From the NCBI GenBank assembly GCA_019114225.1, contig DXFW01000008.1, positions 1 through 64,000 on the forward strand: a stretch of 64,000 nucleotides of DNA. Direction: 5' to 3'. Positions 26,961-35,832 of the stretch are shown in pieces. Within the stretch, counting starts at the first letter, position 1; each line of letters begins with the position of its first letter. The stretch is from Candidatus Allofournierella pullicola (GTDB taxonomy: Bacteria; Bacillota; Clostridia; Oscillospirales; Ruminococcaceae). The position numbers and the translations under genes are program-made. The notes beneath the pieces were generated by a model that was not told the DNA's origin, searched no databases, and was given only the letters and a program-made list of their open reading frames with translations.

Positions 26961-27009
26961 CCGGCTGGTTGCCACAGCCGGTGCGCCGCGCGGTTGCCGC
27001 GCGCGGCGC
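26961..27009 (+). promoter_or_regulatory. two hairpins in the opp leader next to the ribosome site
   Basis: CCGGCTG/CAGCCGG (26961-26981) is followed by GCGCCGCGCGG paired with CCGCGCGCGGCGC around TTG (26983-27009, two-base bulge). They end about 10 bases before AAGGAG and have no T-run, so they may stabilise the mRNA or tune translation. Confidence 0.45.
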
Positions 27010-27032
27010 CGAGGGAGTTAAGGAGTGATCTT

Positions 27033-27947
27033 ATGGCAAAATATGTGGTGAAGCGCGTACTTCTGGCGATCTTGACCATCTTCATCGTCAGCGCCATCAC
27101 CTTTTTCTCGATGTACGCCATTCCGGGCGGCCCGTTCAGCTCGGAAAAGGCGCTGAGCCCCGCCGTCATGGCGGCGCTGGAGGCCCGCTACGGCCTGGAC
27201 CAGCCCGTGCCGGTGCAGTATGTGAACTACATGAGCCGGCTGCTGTTCCAGGCGGACTTCGGCGTCAGCCTGAAGACCGGCCGCGATGTGTTTGAGACCA
27301 TCACCACCGGCATGCAGGTCAGCGCCAAGCTGGGCTTGTCCGCCGCTGCGGTGGCGGTGGCCTTCGGTCTGGTGCTGGGCTCGGTGGCCGCGCTGAACCG
27401 CGGCAAGTTCATCGACCGGATCGTCGTGTTCTTCACCACTCTGGCCACCAGCGCCCCCAGCTTTGTGCTGGCCACCCTGCTGCTGCTGGTGTTCTCCATC
27501 CAGCTGGGCTGGGTGCCTGTCTGGAGCGCAACCGAGCAGAATTACGTGCTCCCGGTGATCAGCCTTTGCATGTACCCCATGGCGTATATCACCCGTCTGA
27601 CCAAGACCAGCATGCTGGACGCGCTGAACCAGGATTACATCCGCACCGCCCGCGCCAAAGGCGTTGCTTCCTACAAGGTGATCTTCAAGCACGCGCTGCG
27701 CAACGCCCTCATCCCCGTGGTGACCTACGTTGGTCCCATGGTGGCGTTCATCATCACCGGCTCCATGGTGGTGGAGTCCATCTTCTCCACCGGCGGCCTG
27801 GGCTCGTATTTTGTGAGTTCCATCACCAACCGGGACTACACCCTGATCATGGGCGTGACCATCTTCCTGGCCATCCTGATGGTGACCGCGAACCTCATCA
27901 CGGACATCGTGTACAAGCTCATCGACCCGCGCATTACATTTGACTAA
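27033..27947 (+). CDS. oppB: oligopeptide ABC transporter permease OppB/DppB-type
   Basis: 304 residues, six membrane helices. N-terminus KYVVKRVLLAILTIFIVSA and PGGPF loop are typical of DppB/OppB; the EAA loop reads YIRTARAKGVASYKVIFKHA. It forms one half of the peptide channel with OppC. The ATG at 27033 follows AAGGAG by 8 bases; the open frame upstream is leader. It starts a five-gene operon oppBCDF-A. Confidence 0.95.
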   Translation: MAKYVVKRVLLAILTIFIVSAITFFSMYAIPGGPFSSEKALSPAVMAALEARYGLDQPVPVQYVNYMSRLLFQADFGVSLKTGRDVFETITTGMQVSAKLGLSAAAVAVAFGLVLGSVAALNRGKFIDRIVVFFTTLATSAPSFVLATLLLLVFSIQLGWVPVWSATEQNYVLPVISLCMYPMAYITRLTKTSMLDALNQDYIRTARAKGVASYKVIFKHALRNALIPVVTYVGPMVAFIITGSMVVESIFSTGGLGSYFVSSITNRDYTLIMGVTIFLAILMVTANLITDIVYKLIDPRITFD

Positions 27948-27958
27948 GGAGACGGATT

Positions 27959-29026
27959 ATGAACAAACCGCTTAAAAAGCATCTGCTCAGCAGCCAGATC
28001 GATCTGGCAAAATTCAGCCCCGCCTCCGAGGAAGAGAAGAGCCAGCAGGAGGTCATGAGCGAATCCACCACCTTCTTTAAGGACGGCATGAAGAAACTCA
28101 TGCGCAACCCCCTGGCGGTGGGCGCCATCATCGTTCTGGTGCTGCTGATCATCACCATCATCGTTGCCCCCATGGTCATCCCCTACGGCTACGACGAGAT
28201 TTTGAAAGTGGGCGGCAAGCGCGACAAGACCGCCGCCAACCTCGCCCCCTTCACCTGGTCCGAGAACGAGCTGGCCTACATGGAGGAGACCGGCGAACAG
28301 CTGTTCCCCCACATCTTCGGCACCGATAAACTCTGCCGCGACTACTTCACCCGCGTCATCTACGGCACCCGCGTTTCCCTGTCCGTCGGTCTGTTCGCCA
28401 GTATCCTGGTGATGATCATCGGCGTGCTCTACGGCGCCGTGGCCGGTTATGCCGGCGGCAAAGTGGACCTTGTGATGATGCGTATCTGCGACATCATCTA
28501 TTCTCTGCCGGACCTTCTGATGGTCATCTTGCTGTCGGTGGTCTTGCGGGAAACGTTGGGCAACGCCATATCCGGCACGGTGTTTGCGAAACTGGGCACC
28601 AACATGCTCTCGCTGTTCATCGTGTTCGGCCTGCTCTACTGGGTGGGCATGGCCCGTCTGGTGCGCGGCCAGATTTTGACCATCAAGGAGAACGAGTACG
28701 TTCTGGCGGCCCGCACCATCGGCACCAAGCCCGGCCGCATTCTCCGCAAGCACATCCTGCCCAACTGCCTGTCGGTCATCATCATTTCTGTGGCCCTGCA
28801 GGTGCCTTCCGCCATCTTCACCGAGAGCTACCTGAGCTTCCTTGGCCTGGGCGTGACCCAGCCCATGCCCTCTCTGGGCAGTCTTGCCAACGAGGCCCGC
28901 GGCGCTCTGCAGGCGTACCCCTTCCAGCTGCTGTTCCCCGCGCTGATGATCTGCTTGATCGTTCTGTCGCTGAACCTGCTCGGCGACGGTCTGCGGGACG
29001 CCTTCGATCCCAAGCTGAGGAGGTAA
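27959..29026 (+). CDS. oppC: oligopeptide ABC transporter permease OppC/DppC-type
   Basis: 355 residues. Long cytoplasmic N-terminus (~50 residues), TM1 (AVGAIIVLVLLIITIIVAP), a large outer loop, GTDKLCRDYFTRVIYGTRVSL, five more helices and the EAA loop YVLAARTIGTKPGRILRKHI. The cysteine in GTDKLCRD, where GTDxLGRD is usual, is a small oddity. 11 bases after oppB with GGAGACGG as ribosome site. Confidence 0.95.
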   Translation: MNKPLKKHLLSSQIDLAKFSPASEEEKSQQEVMSESTTFFKDGMKKLMRNPLAVGAIIVLVLLIITIIVAPMVIPYGYDEILKVGGKRDKTAANLAPFTWSENELAYMEETGEQLFPHIFGTDKLCRDYFTRVIYGTRVSLSVGLFASILVMIIGVLYGAVAGYAGGKVDLVMMRICDIIYSLPDLLMVILLSVVLRETLGNAISGTVFAKLGTNMLSLFIVFGLLYWVGMARLVRGQILTIKENEYVLAARTIGTKPGRILRKHILPNCLSVIIISVALQVPSAIFTESYLSFLGLGVTQPMPSLGSLANEARGALQAYPFQLLFPALMICLIVLSLNLLGDGLRDAFDPKLRR

Positions 29027-29032
29027 TGGTAC

Positions 29033-30142
29033 ATGAGTGAACATCTTTTATCGGTCAAGGACCTGCACACCTCCTTCACCACCGACAACGGCGAGGTGCA
29101 CGCGGTCAACGGCGTTTCCTTTAACCTGGATACCGGCAAGGTGCTGGGTATCGTGGGTGAGAGCGGTTCCGGCAAATCGGTGACCGCCTATTCCATCATG
29201 CAGATCCTGGCGGACAACGGCCGCATCACCGGCGGCAGCGTGGAGTACAAGGGCCAGGACATCACCAAGTGGAACCGCCATCAGATGGCGGGCTTTAGGG
29301 GCAAGTGCTGCTCCATCATCTTCCAGGACCCCATGACCAGCCTGAACCCGGTGTTCACCATCGGCAACCAGCTGGAGGAGGCCATCCGCCTGCACACCAA
29401 CAAGCGGGGCGCCGAGGCCAAGGCCCGCGCCATCGAAATGCTCACCCTGGTGGGCGTGAACGAGCCCGCCAAGCGCGTGAAGCAGTATCCCTATGAGCTG
29501 TCCGGCGGCATGCGCCAGCGGGTGATGATCGCCATGGCCCTGGCCTGCGAGCCCGACATTCTCATCGCCGACGAGCCCACCACCGCTCTGGACGTGACCA
29601 TTCAGGCGCAGATCCTGGAGCTGATGCAGGACCTGCAGAAGAAGCTGGGCATGGCCATCATCATGGTCACCCACGACCTGGGCGTCATTGCCACCATGTG
29701 CGATGAGATCATCGTGATGTACGGCGGCCGTGTTTGCGAGCGCGGCACCGCCGACGAAATTTTCTACAACCCCAGCCACGAATACACCAAGGGCCTGCTG
29801 CGCTCCATCCCCAGCACCGAGCGGATGAAGGAGCGGCTGGTGCCCATTGCCGGCAACCCCATCAACCTGCTGAACATGCCCGCCGGCTGCGCCTTCTGCG
29901 CCCGGTGCGACAAGGCCATGAAGGTGTGCCTTGATTATGTTCCCGTGGAGCGCCGCGTGGGCGAGGACCACCTGGCCGCCTGCTGGCTGAACGACCTGGC
30001 CCTGAAGGACAAGGCCGCCGAGATGGCCGCCGCCGGCGAAAGCGCCGAGGCGGTGCAGCTGGCCACCGGATGGGTGAAAAACGAGGGCGGCGAGTGGGTC
30101 TTTGACCCCGTGACCGCCGAGGAAGGAGGCGCCGACGCATGA
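29033..30142 (+). CDS. oppD: oligopeptide ABC transporter ATPase OppD-type
   Basis: 369 residues. Walker A GESGSGKS, signature LSGGMRQRV, Walker [13 protein letters not shown], switch His in MVTHDLG. The C-terminal oligopeptide domain has the cysteine cluster [16 protein letters not shown] (four Cys), known in Opp/Dpp ATPases to bind Fe-S. Energises peptide import. Six bases after oppC; its stop overlaps oppF (ATGA). Confidence 0.95.
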   Translation: MSEHLLSVKDLHTSFTTDNGEVHAVNGVSFNLDTGKVLGIVGESGSGKSVTAYSIMQILADNGRITGGSVEYKGQDITKWNRHQMAGFRGKCCSIIFQDPMTSLNPVFTIGNQLEEAIRLHTNKRGAEAKARAIEMLTLVGVNEPAKRVKQYPYELSGGMRQRVMIAMALACEPDILIADEPTTALDVTIQAQILELMQDLQKKLGMAIIMVTHDLGVIATMCDEIIVMYGGRVCERGTADEIFYNPSHEYTKGLLRSIPSTERMKERLVPIAGNPINLLNMPAGCAFCARCDKAMKVCLDYVPVERRVGEDHLAACWLNDLALKDKAAEMAAAGESAEAVQLATGWVKNEGGEWVFDPVTAEEGGADA

Positions 30143-31176
30143 GCAGCGAGTATCTTGTGGAAGTCGAGCACCTGAAACAGTATTTTCCCATCCGCACCGG
30201 CTTCGCCTCCACCACCCCGCTGAAGGCGGTGGACGACGTTTCCTTCGCCATCAAGCCCGGCGAGACCCTGGGCCTGGTGGGCGAGTCCGGCTGCGGCAAG
30301 ACCACCGTGGGCCGCAGCCTTCTGCAGCTGTACCAGCCCACCGGCGGCCGCATCAAGTATAACGGCGAGGTCATCTTTGACGCCGGCGACCTGGACGACG
30401 CCGGCGAGCCCCGGGTGGACGCCAAGGGCAACCCCGTGAAGGGCAAGGCCACCACCGTGAACATGCTGCCCTACCGCAAGCAGATGCAGATGGTGTTCCA
30501 GGACCCCTATTCCTCCCTGAACCCCCGCATGACCGTGGAGGACATCATCGGCGAGCCCTTGGACGTGCACAAGCTCTACACCACCAAGGCCGAGCGCCGC
30601 GAGAAGGTGCTGCACCTGATGGAGCTGGTGGGCCTGAACGCCGAGCACGCCACCCGTTATGCCCACGAGTTCTCCGGCGGCCAGCGCCAGCGTATCGGCA
30701 TTGCCCGCGCCCTGGCGGTGGATCCCCGGTTCATCGTCTGCGACGAGCCTGTGTCCGCGCTGGACGTGTCCATCCAGGCACAGGTGGTCAACATGTTCGA
30801 GGACCTGCAGCACAAACTGGGCGTGGCCTATCTGTTCATCGCCCACGACCTGCTGGTTGTGAACCACATCTCCGACCGTATCGCCGTGATGTACCTGGGC
30901 AAGATGATGGAGCTGGCCGAGGCCGGTGAGCTGATGAACAACCCCATCCATCCCTACACCCAGTCTCTGCTGAGCGCTGTGCCCATGCCCGATCCCAAGA
31001 TCGCCCGTGAGCGCAAGCGCATCGTGCTGGAGGGCGACGTGCCCAGCCCCCTGAAGGCTCCCTCCGGCTGCCCCTTCCGCACCCGGTGCCGCTACGCCAC
31101 CGAGCAGTGCGCGGCCCAGCGTCCTCCGCTGACCGACCGGGGCAACGGCCACATGGTGGCCTGCTGGAACAAGTAA
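30139..31176 (+). CDS. oppF: oligopeptide ABC transporter ATPase OppF-type
   Basis: 345 residues. Walker [25 protein letters not shown], Walker [13 protein letters not shown] and FIAHDLLVV. There is an unusual insert around residues 75-110 ([20 protein letters not shown]) between Walker A and the Q-loop [13 protein letters not shown]. The C-terminal [16 protein letters not shown] motif is present with fewer Cys than OppD. Partner of OppD in the transporter. Confidence 0.95.
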   Translation: MSSEYLVEVEHLKQYFPIRTGFASTTPLKAVDDVSFAIKPGETLGLVGESGCGKTTVGRSLLQLYQPTGGRIKYNGEVIFDAGDLDDAGEPRVDAKGNPVKGKATTVNMLPYRKQMQMVFQDPYSSLNPRMTVEDIIGEPLDVHKLYTTKAERREKVLHLMELVGLNAEHATRYAHEFSGGQRQRIGIARALAVDPRFIVCDEPVSALDVSIQAQVVNMFEDLQHKLGVAYLFIAHDLLVVNHISDRIAVMYLGKMMELAEAGELMNNPIHPYTQSLLSAVPMPDPKIARERKRIVLEGDVPSPLKAPSGCPFRTRCRYATEQCAAQRPPLTDRGNGHMVACWNK

Positions 31177-31280
31177 GTTCCGGCGAATATCCCTCTTTGC
31201 AAGTCCCGACCCGTTTTTCTTGCCGGGCCGTGATTTGAAACAAGGGCCAAAAGCCCAAAAAAACAAATGGAGGTATACCC

Positions 31281-33053
31281 ATGAAAAAGCTGACCGCACT
31301 CGTTCTGGCGCTGGTCATGTGCTTCGGTCTGGTCGCCTGCGGCTCGACCCCTGCTCCTTCCAGCACCCCGGCTTCCGAGTCCACCTCTCAGCCCGAAGCG
31401 ACCAACGAGAACTTCGTTGATCCCGTCAATGGCTGGGACGTCTACGACGAGCTGATCGACCAGATCCGCACCGAGACCGACCTGGAGAAGCGTGCTGAGC
31501 TGATGCATCAGGCTGAGGATATCCTGATGGACACCGGCGCCATCCTGCCCCTGTACTTCTACACCGACATCTACCTGCAGAAGGACTACCTGACCAACGT
31601 CTACTGGACTCCCTTCGGCTACAAGTACTTCATGTTCGCCGAGCTGGGCAACGGCAGCGACACCCTGCGTGCCTACCTGGCTTCCGAGCCCGACAAGCTG
31701 GACCCCGCGCTGAACAGCACCGTTGACGGCGCCATCCTGGCCATCAACTCCTTCGCCGGCCTGTTCACCTACAACGCCGACCACGAGCAGATCCCCGACC
31801 TGGCCGAGAGCTACACCATGAGCGAGGACGGCATGACCTACACCTTCACCCTGAAGGACGGCCTGAAGTGGTCCAACGGCGACACCCTGGACGCCACCGA
31901 CTTCGTTTACAGCTGGAACCGCGCTGCGGATCCCATGACCGCTTCTGACTACGGCTACATGTTCGCCCCCATCAAGGGCTACGCCGAGATGACCGAGATG
32001 GATGCCGACGGCAACCTGGTCAACCCCGATGCCACCCTGGCTGTGACCGCTTCTGAGGACGGCAAGACCCTGACCGTTGAGCTGGAGTACCCCACCGCGT
32101 ACTTCCTCGACCTGTGCGCCTTCCCCACCTACTTCCCCGTGTACCAGGAGGCCGTTGAGGCCGCCGATCCCGAGGGCAACAACCCCGGCGCCTGGGCTCT
32201 GGAGCCCGGTGAGAACTTCGTCTGCAGCGGCGCTTACGTTCTGACCGCGTGGAACCACAACAGCTCCATGACCTACGAGAAGAACCCCAACTACCACCGC
32301 GCCGACGAGGTGAAGATCGAGAAGCAGGAGTTCATGCTCTCCAACGAAGAAGTCCAGCCCTTCAACGCCTACAACGCTGGCAACTTGGATTTCTGCGATG
32401 GCGTGCCCACCGCCGAGATCCCCAACATGCAGGGCAACCCCGAGTACTACGTCATCGGCACCCTGGGCACCTACTACGTGTCCTTCAACGTGAACAGCCC
32501 CATGTTCGACGGCATGAGCGCTGAGGACGCCGCCACCCTGCGCAAGGCCCTGGCTCTGTTCATCGACCGTGACTACATCGTCACCAACGTGGGCCAGGCC
32601 GACCAGGTGCCCGCCGGCTCCTTCATCCCCGCTGGCTGCCTGGACGGCACCGGCAAGGAGTTCAAGAACAAGGACTACTACGATCCCACCGCTGAGGGCT
32701 TCGAGGCCAACGTGGAAGAGGGCAAGGCGATGCTGGAGTCCATCGGCTACAAGTTCGATGAGAGCGGCATGCTGAGCGCCGAGACCCCGCTGAGCTTCAC
32801 CTACCTGGTGAACACCCCGGGCGGCAACGTTGACGTGGCCGTTGCCATCCAGGCCGATATGGCTGCTGTTGGCATCGACATGCAGATCTCCGAGATGGAG
32901 TGGAACGTGTTCCTGAACGACCGTAAGGCCGGCAACTACGACGTTGCCCGTAACGGCTGGCTGATGGACTTCAACGATCCTCTGAACATGCTGGAGATGT
33001 GGACCTCCGATTCCGGCAACAACGACTGCCAGTTCGGCAAGCCCAAGGCCTGA
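31281..33053 (+). CDS. oppA: oligopeptide-binding lipoprotein OppA, apparently circularly permuted
   Basis: 590 residues. Signal peptide and lipobox (LVACGS) are followed by a Ser/Pro/Thr linker. The next ~75 residues (VYDELIDQIRTETDLEKRAE; ILPLYFYTDIYL; WTPFGYKYFMFA) are what normally forms the C-terminal end of OppA-family proteins. After them comes the normal N-terminal start of the mature protein (DTLRAYLASEPDKLDPALNS), and the chain ends at SDSGNNDCQFG, where the usual C-terminal helix region should begin but a stop codon lies three codons on. So the order is C-terminal block, then the rest. No frameshift is needed at either junction. Codon use is strongly biased, as in a highly expressed gene. 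It delivers peptides to OppBCDF. Misassembly of tandem copies is the main alternative. Confidence 0.85.
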   Translation: MKKLTALVLALVMCFGLVACGSTPAPSSTPASESTSQPEATNENFVDPVNGWDVYDELIDQIRTETDLEKRAELMHQAEDILMDTGAILPLYFYTDIYLQKDYLTNVYWTPFGYKYFMFAELGNGSDTLRAYLASEPDKLDPALNSTVDGAILAINSFAGLFTYNADHEQIPDLAESYTMSEDGMTYTFTLKDGLKWSNGDTLDATDFVYSWNRAADPMTASDYGYMFAPIKGYAEMTEMDADGNLVNPDATLAVTASEDGKTLTVELEYPTAYFLDLCAFPTYFPVYQEAVEAADPEGNNPGAWALEPGENFVCSGAYVLTAWNHNSSMTYEKNPNYHRADEVKIEKQEFMLSNEEVQPFNAYNAGNLDFCDGVPTAEIPNMQGNPEYYVIGTLGTYYVSFNVNSPMFDGMSAEDAATLRKALALFIDRDYIVTNVGQADQVPAGSFIPAGCLDGTGKEFKNKDYYDPTAEGFEANVEEGKAMLESIGYKFDESGMLSAETPLSFTYLVNTPGGNVDVAVAIQADMAAVGIDMQISEMEWNVFLNDRKAGNYDVARNGWLMDFNDPLNMLEMWTSDSGNNDCQFGKPKA

Positions 33054-33096
33054 TCGCTCACCTGAGCTTCATCGCCTGACAGCGAAACACACCGGT

Positions 33097-33132
33097 CCGG
33101 CCACCCCTTCGGGGGTGGCCGGGCTTTTTGTT
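33097..33132 (+). terminator. terminator of the opp operon
   Basis: CCGGCCACCCC-TTCG-GGGGTGGCCGG perfect 11-bp stem with a UUCG-type tetraloop, then GCTTTTTGTTTTT. Confidence 0.9.
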
Positions 33133-33477
33133 TTTGCCGGGGTGCAGCCCTGTCTCCGCGCCCGGCAGAAGGGGAGAACAGGGCAGAGGCGCGCTTTCTT
33201 TCCGGGCACAAGGCAAGGCCCGTGCCGCCCTCCGGCGGGAAAGGCGAACAGGACCTGTCCCAGGCGAGGGAGAAACGGCAGTTCCGCCCGCTGAAAGAAT
33301 AAGGAAAGAGCTGTGCCGCCTCTGGCGGGGAAGAAAAGGCCGTGCCGGCGTTTGGCAGAGAAGGCGCGGCGGGCGCTCCGGGGCCAAACGGAGAGAGGGC
33401 CCGGCCGCGGCAAGCCGGGGTTTTCTCCGGCTTTTTTTGCGCCGCGAAAAAAATTCATTTTTTTTGGAAAAAAACAG
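33133..33477. other. GC-rich spacer with degenerate short hairpins, no gene
   Basis: Open frames here have no ribosome site and no recognisable protein. The text repeats loosely similar pieces (CCGTGCCGCCCTCCGGCGGG, CTGTGCCGCCTCTGGCGGGG, CCGTGCCGGCGTTTGGCAGA), each able to form a small hairpin. A decayed minisatellite is possible. Confidence 0.4.
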
Positions 33478-33506
33478 TTGACAAACCCCTATGTCGGTGG
33501 TAGTAT
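33478..33506 (+). promoter_or_regulatory. promoter of tRNA-Arg
   Basis: TTGACA (33478-33483), 17-base spacer, TAGTAT (33501-33506), ending 13 bases before the tRNA. Confidence 0.75.
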
Positions 33507-33519
33507 ATATCTTGCACCT

Positions 33520-33593
33520 GCGCTGGTAGCTCAGTTGGATAGAGTGTCTGACTACGAATCAGAAGGTCGGGAGTTCGAATCTCTTCCAGCGCA
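33520..33593 (+). tRNA. tRNA-Arg (anticodon ACG)
   Basis: Acceptor GCGCTGG/CCAGCGC, D-arm AGCTCAGTTGGATAGAG, anticodon arm CTGACTACGAATCAG (anticodon ACG, read as ICG), T-arm GGGAGTTCGAATCTCTT. Discriminator A, then encoded CCA at 33594-33596. Confidence 0.97.
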
Positions 33594-33596
33594 CCA

Positions 33597-33631
33597 AGAA
33601 GGACATCCGAAAGGATGTCCTTCTTTTTTTG
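33597..33631 (+). terminator. terminator of tRNA-Arg
   Basis: AGAAGGACATCC-GAAA-GGATGTCCTTCT, then T7. Confidence 0.9.
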
Positions 33632-33663
33632 TTTTCCGGCGGGCGCGGGGCCGGGGCCTTCGG

Positions 33664-33692
33664 TTGCATTCACAGCGGCGATTTGCTAAAAT
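33664..33692 (+). promoter_or_regulatory. promoter of the NERD-like gene
   Basis: TTGCAT (33664-33669), 17-base spacer, TAAAAT (33687-33692). Confidence 0.55.
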
Positions 33693-33765
33693 GGTACTAT
33701 TAAGCGTTTCGCGGCGCTGCCGCGCATTTCAAGCAGCCGCCGGGGGGCGGCGGGAGGATAGTTCT

Positions 33766-34416
33766 ATGGACCTGAATGCATTGATCTTTATTATCATCGT
33801 GGTGGCGGCGGGCCTGCTGGCCTTTGCCGTGACCATGTATGTGATCGGCCTGTTCCGCCAGAAGGACCAGGCGCTGGCCGGCGGCGCGCCGGCAGGGAAG
33901 AAGACGGGCGAAATGCCCGACGACGAGCACAAGGGCGCCGAGGCCATCGTGCGGGCGGTGCGCCGCTTTGCCGCCTCCGACGATTACGCCGTCATTGCCC
34001 CGGTGAACGTGCAGGGCTCCAAGGACGCTGCCGACCTGGACCTGCTGCTGGTGGGCTGGTTCGGCGTGCTGGGCGTGAAGTGCCTGGGCTGGGGCGGCGA
34101 GGTCTACGGCAGCCTGGACGAAGAGCAGTGGACCCAGGTGCTGCCCCAGGGCCGCCGCACCTTTGAAAACCCCATGACCCGCGCGGGCAAGAGCGCCCGG
34201 GCGGTGCGGGACGCGCTGTTTGCCGCCAAGCTGAAAAACGTGCCGGTGGAGACGGTGGTGGTGTTCACCAATCCCGCCGCCTCCCTGAACCTGCCCCGGT
34301 CCACCGGGCATTACACCGAAAAGACCTTCCTCGCCTACCTCAAGGGGCCCCGCTTCCGCGAGGACAAAAAGGTGGAAGTGGAGCCGGTGGCGGCTGCCCT
34401 TCGCCAGCAGGACTGA
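33766..34416 (+). CDS. membrane-anchored NERD-domain-like protein
   Basis: 216 residues. One N-terminal membrane helix (ALIFIIIVVAAGLLAFAVTM) and a cytoplasmic domain that follows the NERD pattern: DYAVIAPVNV, ADLDLLLVGWFGVLGVKCLG, then GEVYGSLDEEQWTQ and ENPMTRAGKSARAVRDAL. NERD domains are restriction-like nuclease folds. Here the usual acidic residue of the (I/F)EVKN segment is replaced (LGVKC), so catalytic activity is doubtful. GGGAGGA lies upstream of ATG 33766. Single gene with its own promoter and terminator. Confidence 0.7.
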   Translation: MDLNALIFIIIVVAAGLLAFAVTMYVIGLFRQKDQALAGGAPAGKKTGEMPDDEHKGAEAIVRAVRRFAASDDYAVIAPVNVQGSKDAADLDLLLVGWFGVLGVKCLGWGGEVYGSLDEEQWTQVLPQGRRTFENPMTRAGKSARAVRDALFAAKLKNVPVETVVVFTNPAASLNLPRSTGHYTEKTFLAYLKGPRFREDKKVEVEPVAAALRQQD

Positions 34417-34439
34417 GAGGCCCTTTAAAACGACGAAAC

Positions 34440-34477
34440 GGGCGGAAGCACCCTTGTGGGTGCTCCCGCCCGTTCTG
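34440..34477. terminator. bidirectional terminator
   Basis: ACGGGCGG(A)AGCACCC pairs with GGGTGCT(C)CCGCCCGT around TTGT; it lies between the converging NERD-like and uridine phosphorylase genes. Confidence 0.65.
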
Positions 34478-34504
34478 CATGTTCTGGGGCTTTCTGGGCC
34501 GCTC

Positions 34505-35290
34505 TCAGCCCTTGGCTGCCCGGTCCTGGGCAATGAGCAGGCGCAGAGCGCCCACACCCACCCGGATGGCGGCGTCGGTGTCGTGGACGATGGGGTTGTC
34601 CAGGCCGGCGGCCGCCCGCTCCTGGTTGCCCACCACCAGGAAAGTGGAGCCCACACGGGCCCGCAGCCAGGCGGCCACGGTGAACAGGGCGGCGGATTCC
34701 ATCTCGCTGGCAAGGCAGCCGAGGCGCAGCCAGGCCTGCCACTTGTTCATCAGCTCGTAGCTCACGGGCTTGGTCTCGGGCTCGTGCTGGCCGTAGAAAG
34801 CGTCCTTGCACTGCACCACGCCGGCGTGGCAGGTGAAGCCCTGCTGCCGGGCGGATTCCACCAGGGCGCCCGCCACCTGGAAGTCGGCCACGGCGGGGAA
34901 CTCGATGGGGGCGTACTCACGGCTGGTGCCCTCCATGCGGATGGCGCCGGTGGCCACCACGATGTCGCCGCCCTTGACCTTCATCTCCATGCCGCCGCAG
35001 GTGCCCACGCGGATGAAGGTGTCGGCGCCGCACTTGTGCAGCTCTTCCATGGCGATGGAGGCGGAGGCGCCGCCGATACCGGTGGAGGTGACGCTCACCG
35101 GCTCGCCGTCCAGGGTGCCGGTGTAGGTGACATACTCGCGGCTGTCGGCCACGAGGCGGGGGTTGTCAAAGTAGGCCGCGATCTTGGCGCAGCGCTTGGG
35201 GTCGCCGGGCAGCAGCACATAGCGGCCCACGTCCCCCGGGCGGATCTGAAGATGGTACTGCAGGCCCTCTTCGCCGGAATAATTTTGCAT
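34505..35290 (-). CDS. udp: uridine phosphorylase
   Basis: 261 residues. Phosphate-binding [13 protein letters not shown], nucleoside site RVGTCGGM and the EMESAALF ribose-binding motif are present. [14 protein letters not shown] resembles the FYxGQE loop of E. coli Udp, favouring uridine over purine nucleosides. It converts uridine and phosphate to uracil and ribose-1-phosphate. Single gene with own promoter. Confidence 0.9.
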   Translation of the reverse strand: MQNYSGEEGLQYHLQIRPGDVGRYVLLPGDPKRCAKIAAYFDNPRLVADSREYVTYTGTLDGEPVSVTSTGIGGASASIAMEELHKCGADTFIRVGTCGGMEMKVKGGDIVVATGAIRMEGTSREYAPIEFPAVADFQVAGALVESARQQGFTCHAGVVQCKDAFYGQHEPETKPVSYELMNKWQAWLRLGCLASEMESAALFTVAAWLRARVGSTFLVVGNQERAAAGLDNPIVHDTDAAIRVGVGALRLLIAQDRAAKG

Positions 35291-35434
35291 GGCTCATATC
35301 CTCCTTTGTGCAGCCGGGCCCTGAGCGCGGCTGCGGTGTGGTGTTTCAGCCCGGCCGAAGGGCGGAGCAGCGGCTGCGCCGCGCTGGGCGGGCGGCCTTC
35401 CGGGCACGCCCGGGCCGGGGAATATCATGGTTTT

Positions 35435-35463
35435 ATTGTAGCAGATTCCGCCGCAAATTCCAA
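35435..35463 (-). promoter_or_regulatory. promoter of udp
   Basis: Minus-strand TTGGAA, 17-base spacer, TACAAT, about 140 bases upstream of the start codon. Confidence 0.55.
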
Positions 35464-35832
35464 CCACGGAGGTGGGGAAGGGGCCTGCCGTGAAGGCCCG
35501 GCGCGGCAGGGCGCGGGGCCCCGGACAAACGCAAAAGGCGCGGCAAAGCAGGGCCGGGCGGAATGCGGGCCGCGGCGTGCTCCCGCGCGGGAGAAAAAAA
35601 GTGCCTCCCCGTGTTTGCGGACCACGGGGAGGCGGTTAAGGGGTATCGCTTTGGTGTGAGGAGGAATCATGTACAGAACAACGGTTGCGGCTCCGTGTTC
35701 TGTGATTTTAGTATACCCATAAGTTAAGGAAGAATTTTGAAGGCATTGTTAACTTTCTGTGAATCCTCAGCTTCGACTTTTTTCGCCGGGGCGGCGGCAA
35801 AACTGCACCGCCCGGGGAGCCCAAAGCCCGGC
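35464..35832. other. non-coding region downstream of birA
   Basis: Contains the candidate small RNA on the minus strand and, on the plus strand, a 17-codon open frame (ATG 35669 to TAA 35722, MYRTTVAAP...) preceded by GAGGAGGAATC. The short frame has no known relative and may be chance. The rest shows nothing clear. Confidence 0.4.
35594..35703 (-). ncRNA. candidate small RNA with intrinsic terminator
   Basis: A minus-strand TATACT (35715-35710) could start a ~110-base RNA. It would fold a 5' hairpin (ACAGAAC...GTTCTGT) and end at a perfect 11-bp terminator stem (GCCTCCCCGTG/CACGGGGAGGC, 35633-35603) followed by AC and T7. The -35 is weak. The terminator may instead end birA read-through transcripts. 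Confidence 0.35.

Noticed and set aside
33128-33481. Possible small gene before tRNA-Arg
   Set aside because: No ribosome site, strongly Arg/Gly/Pro-biased text, and it runs into the tRNA promoter.
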